Below the pieces are notes generated by a model. The model did not search any database. It was not told where the DNA came from and was given only the letters and a program-made list of their open reading frames with translations. The position numbers and the translations under genes are program-made. This document shows positions 5,500-8,072 of a stretch of DNA of 8,072 nt, in pieces. Source of the stretch: an uncultured Catenibacterium sp. (lineage in GTDB: Bacteria; Bacillota_I; Bacilli_A; Erysipelotrichales; Coprobacillaceae). The DNA is taken from positions 1 to 8,072 of the forward strand of contig NZ_CAAFOM010000127.1 in the NCBI RefSeq assembly GCF_900764565.1. The letters are read 5' to 3'. Numbering within the stretch: the first letter of the stretch is position 1; each line of letters starts with the position of its first letter.

Positions 5500-6208
5500 G
5501 AGAGTGCATCAAATTGATGCACTTTCTAAGCGTACAACCATTCTTTCTGCCATTCATCCCACTTATAAGATTTTGATTGTATTATTTTATTTGATAATCA
5601 CCGCTTCTTATTCTATTCATGATTTATATATCTTAGTCATGTTTTTACCATTACTCTTATTTTCATTATTAGGAGAAATCAATCTATTTTATTGTTTAGG
5701 AGAACTTAAACCCTTAGTCGCATTATTACTCTTTATGGGAACACCTTTCTTATTCTTTAAAGGATATGGAATGACTTGTTTTATTGTACTCGCATTAAAG
5801 GGAATCTTTGCCTTATTATTCTCTTACATATTGATGACCACAACATCTATGGAGGAACTCTGTATGGGGTTATCTACACTCAAGATGCCTCAATCTCTTA
5901 TTGTCGTTATCATGTTAATCCAAAGATATCTCATTCTTTTCTTTAAAGAAACAGATAGAACTTTGCTTGCCTATAGCTTACGTGCACCAGGACAGAAGGG
6001 TATTTCTATAAAGACATGGGGCACATTAGTCGGTTCAATGATGCTTCGTTCCATTGATCGTGCTATGAATGTTTATCAATCTATGGTGTTAAGAGGTTTT
6101 AAAGGTATGATGCCATTACAATCACAAAACTATGATAAGAAGCTAAGCAATCTCACATTTGGAATCATGTGTGTGTTACTAATAGTCTTGAAAGGAGTGA
6201 CATTATGA
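5474..6208 (+). CDS. larQ: LarQ, CbiQ/EcfT-type transmembrane coupling subunit
   Basis: The 244-residue protein is the T component that links the S component LarMN to the ATPase. It has several helices (about 31-48, 52-66, 80-96, 101-122, 141-157 and 226-241) and, in the cytoplasmic loops, two Ala-Arg-Gly-like motifs: SLRAPG (168-173) and MVLRGFKG (204-211). These couple to the ATPase in EcfT proteins; the first is slightly degenerate (RAPG instead of ARG). The ATG at 5474 lies within the last codons of larMN (26-nt overlap) and lacks a clear ribosome binding site, so translation probably relies on coupling. A GTG at 5504 is a less likely start. A perfect hairpin (5503-5523) sits in the early codons. 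The stop overlaps the larO start as ATGA. Confidence 0.9.
   Translation: MKNIQKAIKRVHQIDALSKRTTILSAIHPTYKILIVLFYLIITASYSIHDLYILVMFLPLLLFSLLGEINLFYCLGELKPLVALLLFMGTPFLFFKGYGMTCFIVLALKGIFALLFSYILMTTTSMEELCMGLSTLKMPQSLIVVIMLIQRYLILFFKETDRTLLAYSLRAPGQKGISIKTWGTLVGSMMLRSIDRAMNVYQSMVLRGFKGMMPLQSQNYDKKLSNLTFGIMCVLLIVLKGVTL
5503..5523 (+). repeat. Perfect inverted repeat in the start of larQ
   Basis: AGTGCATCAA-A-TTGATGCACT is a perfect 10-bp inverted repeat with a 1-nt centre. In RNA it gives an 8-bp stem with an AAATT loop, 3 nt after the larMN stop. It encodes residues of larQ (about 10-17), so it is constrained by coding too. It may affect coupling, pausing or mRNA processing between larMN and larQ. 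The short T-run after it is too weak for a convincing terminator. Confidence 0.7.
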
Positions 6209-6933
6209 TTAAACTGAACCATTTCTCTTTCTCTTATATAGAGAATCGTATTATATTAGATAATCTGACTTTTCATATTCAAAAAGGTGAAAAAGTAGGA
6301 CTCATTGGCTGCAATGGAGCAGGAAAATCTACACTTCTTAAAACGATCATCGGCATAGAACATGGTCAGGGAGAACTAAAAGTCACAGATTTAGATATGA
6401 ATAATCAAAATCTGGCTACCATCCGTTCTCATATTGGTTATGTCTTCCAGGATTCAGATAATCAGCTGTTCATGTCTTCTGTATATGAAGATGTCGCCTT
6501 TGGTCCATTGAATGAAGGATTACAAGGAGAAGAATTAGAAGAACGTATCAATAACGCACTTGATCTAGTACATATGCAGGAAAAGAAGCATGAAAAGATC
6601 TATCGTTTATCTGGTGGAGAGAAAAAAAGAGCTGCCATTGCGACAGTGCTTTCTATGCGTCCAGACATTCTATTATTTGATGAACCTTCTGTTTCATTAG
6701 ATCCCAGCCACCGTCGTGGACTGATCAACGTACTCAATGAACTCCCTTATACGATGCTTATTGCTTCTCATGATCTAGATTTTATTTATGATACATGTGA
6801 TCGTGTTCTATTATTATCTAATGGAAAACTTGCCGCAGATGGATTGACTCAAGAAATCTTAACCAATAAAAAGCTTCTTGAAGACAATGGCTTAGAGCTT
6901 CCTCTTTCATTTAGTCGTGATTTAAGTATATAA
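6205..6933 (+). CDS. larO: LarO, ECF nickel transporter ATP-binding subunit
   Basis: This 242-residue ABC ATPase powers nickel uptake together with LarMN and LarQ. The ATG at 6205 follows AAAGGAG (6191-6197) and overlaps the larQ stop; the upstream reading from 6169 lies within larQ and is rejected. All motifs are intact: Walker A GCNGAGKST (35-43), Q-loop GYVFQDSDNQLF with Gln82, signature LSGGEKKR (135-142), Walker B ILLFDEPS (155-162), D-loop SLDP, and switch His189 in IASHD. The FQDSDNQLF stretch is typical of CbiO/EcfA ATPases. Only one ATPase gene is present, so it probably works as a homodimer, as in CbiMNQO/NikMNQO systems. Confidence 0.95.
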   Translation: MIKLNHFSFSYIENRIILDNLTFHIQKGEKVGLIGCNGAGKSTLLKTIIGIEHGQGELKVTDLDMNNQNLATIRSHIGYVFQDSDNQLFMSSVYEDVAFGPLNEGLQGEELEERINNALDLVHMQEKKHEKIYRLSGGEKKRAAIATVLSMRPDILLFDEPSVSLDPSHRRGLINVLNELPYTMLIASHDLDFIYDTCDRVLLLSNGKLAADGLTQEILTNKKLLEDNGLELPLSFSRDLSI

Positions 6934-6956
6934 TAGATTATTGTGAGGTGAAAAAG

Positions 6957-7463
6957 ATGCGTTATGCACAAATAAGAGAAGTAGATATTGCGAATGGACC
7001 AGGTATTAGAGTATCTCTTTATACTCAAGGGTGTCATCGTCATTGTCCATTCTGCTTTAATCAGGAAACATGGGATTTTAAGGGAGGAAAGGCTTTTACA
7101 TCTGAATTAGAAGATGTATTAATCAAACTCATTAATAAACCCCATATTGCAGGATTCACACTTTTAGGTGGAGAACCATTCGAAGAAGAAAACAGAGATG
7201 ATGTTTTAGAATTACTTAAACATATTAAAAAAGAATGTCCTACTAAATCTATCTGGGTGTATTCTTCATTCCTATACGAAGAAATCATGGAATGGAAACA
7301 GCCATTACTTGATTATGTAGATGTATTAGTAGATGGACCATTTGTGAATGAATTAAAAGATGCCAATCTTAAATTTAAAGGTTCTTCTAATCAAAGAATT
7401 ATTGATGTTAAGAAAACAAAAGAAAATAAACAAATCACTTTAGTTGAATTCAAAGAAATATAA
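6957..7463 (+). CDS. nrdG: NrdG, anaerobic ribonucleotide reductase activating radical-SAM protein
   Basis: NrdG uses a [4Fe-4S] cluster and S-adenosylmethionine to create the glycyl radical on the anaerobic class III reductase NrdD. The 168-residue length is normal. The cluster motif CHRHCPFC gives Cys26, Cys30 and Cys33 (CxxxCxxC); NGPGIRVSLYTQGC precedes it, LLGGEPF is at about 73-79, and the C-terminal DVLVDGPFVNELKD and FKGSSNQRIIDV stretches are diagnostic. ATG 6957 is chosen because GAGGTG (6945-6950) sits 6 nt upstream; the GTG at 6948 would lie inside that ribosome binding site. It follows larO by 23 bp with no terminator, so it is probably co-transcribed with the nickel genes. NrdD is not in the window; nrdG is usually next to nrdD, so this placement is odd. 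Confidence 0.94.
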   Translation: MRYAQIREVDIANGPGIRVSLYTQGCHRHCPFCFNQETWDFKGGKAFTSELEDVLIKLINKPHIAGFTLLGGEPFEEENRDDVLELLKHIKKECPTKSIWVYSSFLYEEIMEWKQPLLDYVDVLVDGPFVNELKDANLKFKGSSNQRIIDVKKTKENKQITLVEFKEI

Positions 7464-7487
7464 TAAAAATTTATCAATCTAATAAAT

Positions 7488-7514
7488 AAAACGCTGTACA
7501 AAAGAAAGTGTTTT
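7488..7514 (+). repeat. Imperfect inverted repeat at the lipoprotein promoter
   Basis: AAAACGCT (7488-7495) and AGTGTTTT (7507-7514) can pair fully in RNA with one G-U pair, around an 11-nt loop. It overlaps the -35 element of the downstream promoter. It could be an operator or a weak terminator for the operon ending at nrdG; the stem is mostly A-U and neither role is strong. Confidence 0.3.
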
Positions 7515-7524
7515 AGAGTATAAT
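7495..7524 (+). promoter_or_regulatory. Sigma-A-type promoter of the lipoprotein gene
   Basis: A perfect TATAAT at 7519-7524 follows a TGTACA -35 (7495-7500; four of six matches) at 18 bp. Transcription would start near 7531 and leave a leader of about 28 nt before the ATG at 7559. This makes the following gene a separate transcription unit from the lar-nrdG cluster, although read-through is possible since no clear terminator precedes it. Confidence 0.72.
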
Positions 7525-7558
7525 AGTAAATATCAAGATTATAAATGGAGGGGATTTT

Positions 7559-8072
7559 ATGAAAAGTCTCAAGATTATAGTGGCAGCAGCCTTGGCTGCT
7601 TCTATGTTAGTGGGATGTGGTTCTACTTCCGATGATAAAGCGATTTATAACTTTTCAAGTGAAGCAGATGTTACATCCCTAGATTCAAGTGTATCTGATG
7701 ATGGTGTTTCATTTAATGCGATTCATGCATTTAGTGAAGGACTCATGGATATCACTGCAAAGGGTGGTACAAAACTAGTACCAGCTGCTGCATCATCTTA
7801 TAAAGTATCAGATGATGGATTAACTTATACTTTCACTATTAGAAAGAATGCGAAATGGTCTAATGGTGATGACTTGACTGCAGATGATTTCGTTTATTCA
7901 TGGAGAAAATTGATTGCGAATGCAGGTAGCTATGCTTATATCTTTGGTAAAGAAGGCGCATGTATTAAGAATGCAGATGAACTAGCAGAACTTGGTACAA
8001 CTGCAGGTGATAAGATTAAGGAATTAGGCGTTGAAGCAAAGGATAAGAAGACATTACAGGTTACTTTATCTC
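7559..8072 (+). CDS. OppA-like oligopeptide-binding lipoprotein (5' part, cut by window end)
   Basis: The open frame runs from ATG 7559, 5 nt after GGAGGGG (7547-7553), to the window end, giving the first 171 residues. It begins with a lipoprotein signal: a Lys-containing start, a hydrophobic core and the lipobox LVGC, with Cys20 as the lipidation site, then a Ser/Asp-rich linker. The following sequence has the family-5 solute-binding pattern: SSEADVTSLDSSVSDD, FSEGLMD, DDGLTYTFTIRKNAKWSNGD (about 85-104) and LTADDFVYSWRKL (106-118). The WSNGD..TADDFVYSW signature is typical of OppA-type peptide-binding proteins, extracellular partners of Opp ABC importers. NikA nickel-binding proteins share this fold, but the pattern is closer to OppA. 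Ligand and transporter genes cannot be determined from the part shown. Confidence 0.92.
   Translation, partial: MKSLKIIVAAALAASMLVGCGSTSDDKAIYNFSSEADVTSLDSSVSDDGVSFNAIHAFSEGLMDITAKGGTKLVPAAASSYKVSDDGLTYTFTIRKNAKWSNGDDLTADDFVYSWRKLIANAGSYAYIFGKEGACIKNADELAELGTTAGDKIKELGVEAKDKKTLQVTLS

Noticed and set aside
7464..7494. Intrinsic terminator directly after nrdG
   Set aside because: The only short stem (TTTAT/ATAAA) is weak and purely A-T, with no following T-run.
1..8072. tRNA, rRNA, insertion sequence, integrase or CRISPR array
   Set aside because: No such sequence or matching coding region was seen on either strand.

Overview
The window is AT-rich, tightly packed DNA in which every convincing gene lies on the + strand. 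Strong purine-rich ribosome binding sites, TTG starts and low-GC codon use point to a low-GC Firmicute. The gene content (anaerobic NrdG, an oligopeptide-binding lipoprotein, nickel-pincer genes) fits a gut anaerobe, perhaps of the Erysipelotrichia type, but the genus cannot be read from the sequence. The first 30 bases are not genomic. They match the 3' part of the Illumina TruSeq read-2 adapter, so this is the left end of a contig and the biological sequence starts near base 31.

Bases 31-1680 are an accessory segment. It holds a Phd/YefM-type antitoxin, a RelE/ParE-like toxin cut down to about 35 codons, an XRE-type regulator with about six membrane helices, and a 68-residue protein resembling the DUF7662 family that overlaps the regulator gene by 8 bp. 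A strong intrinsic terminator at 1645-1680 closes this segment.

Bases 1681-7463 are one gene cluster for making the nickel-pincer nucleotide (NPN) cofactor of lactate racemase-type enzymes and for importing its nickel. The order is larB, larC (split into two frames), larE, a fused larMN (NikMN-type ECF nickel permease), larQ (EcfT/CbiQ), larO (ECF ATPase) and then nrdG, the activase of anaerobic ribonucleotide reductase. From larB to larO the genes overlap or nearly touch, and nrdG follows after 23 bp, so one transcript is likely. A 28-bp near-palindrome sits just before larB and is a good candidate operator. Nickel entering through LarMN-Q-O would be inserted by LarC into the dithiolated pyridinium made by LarB and LarE. 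The enzyme that uses the cofactor (LarA) is not in the window, nor is NrdD, the partner of NrdG.

The most notable point is larC. The two halves lie in frames +1 apart and overlap by 23 nt around a TGA followed directly by TAA, and the downstream half has no credible start of its own. This matches the known case in which full-length LarC is made by programmed frameshifting. LarE carries the three cysteines expected of an iron-sulfur-cluster type sulfur transferase.

Bases 7464-8072 hold an intergenic promoter and the first 171 codons of an OppA-like lipoprotein, cut by the window end.
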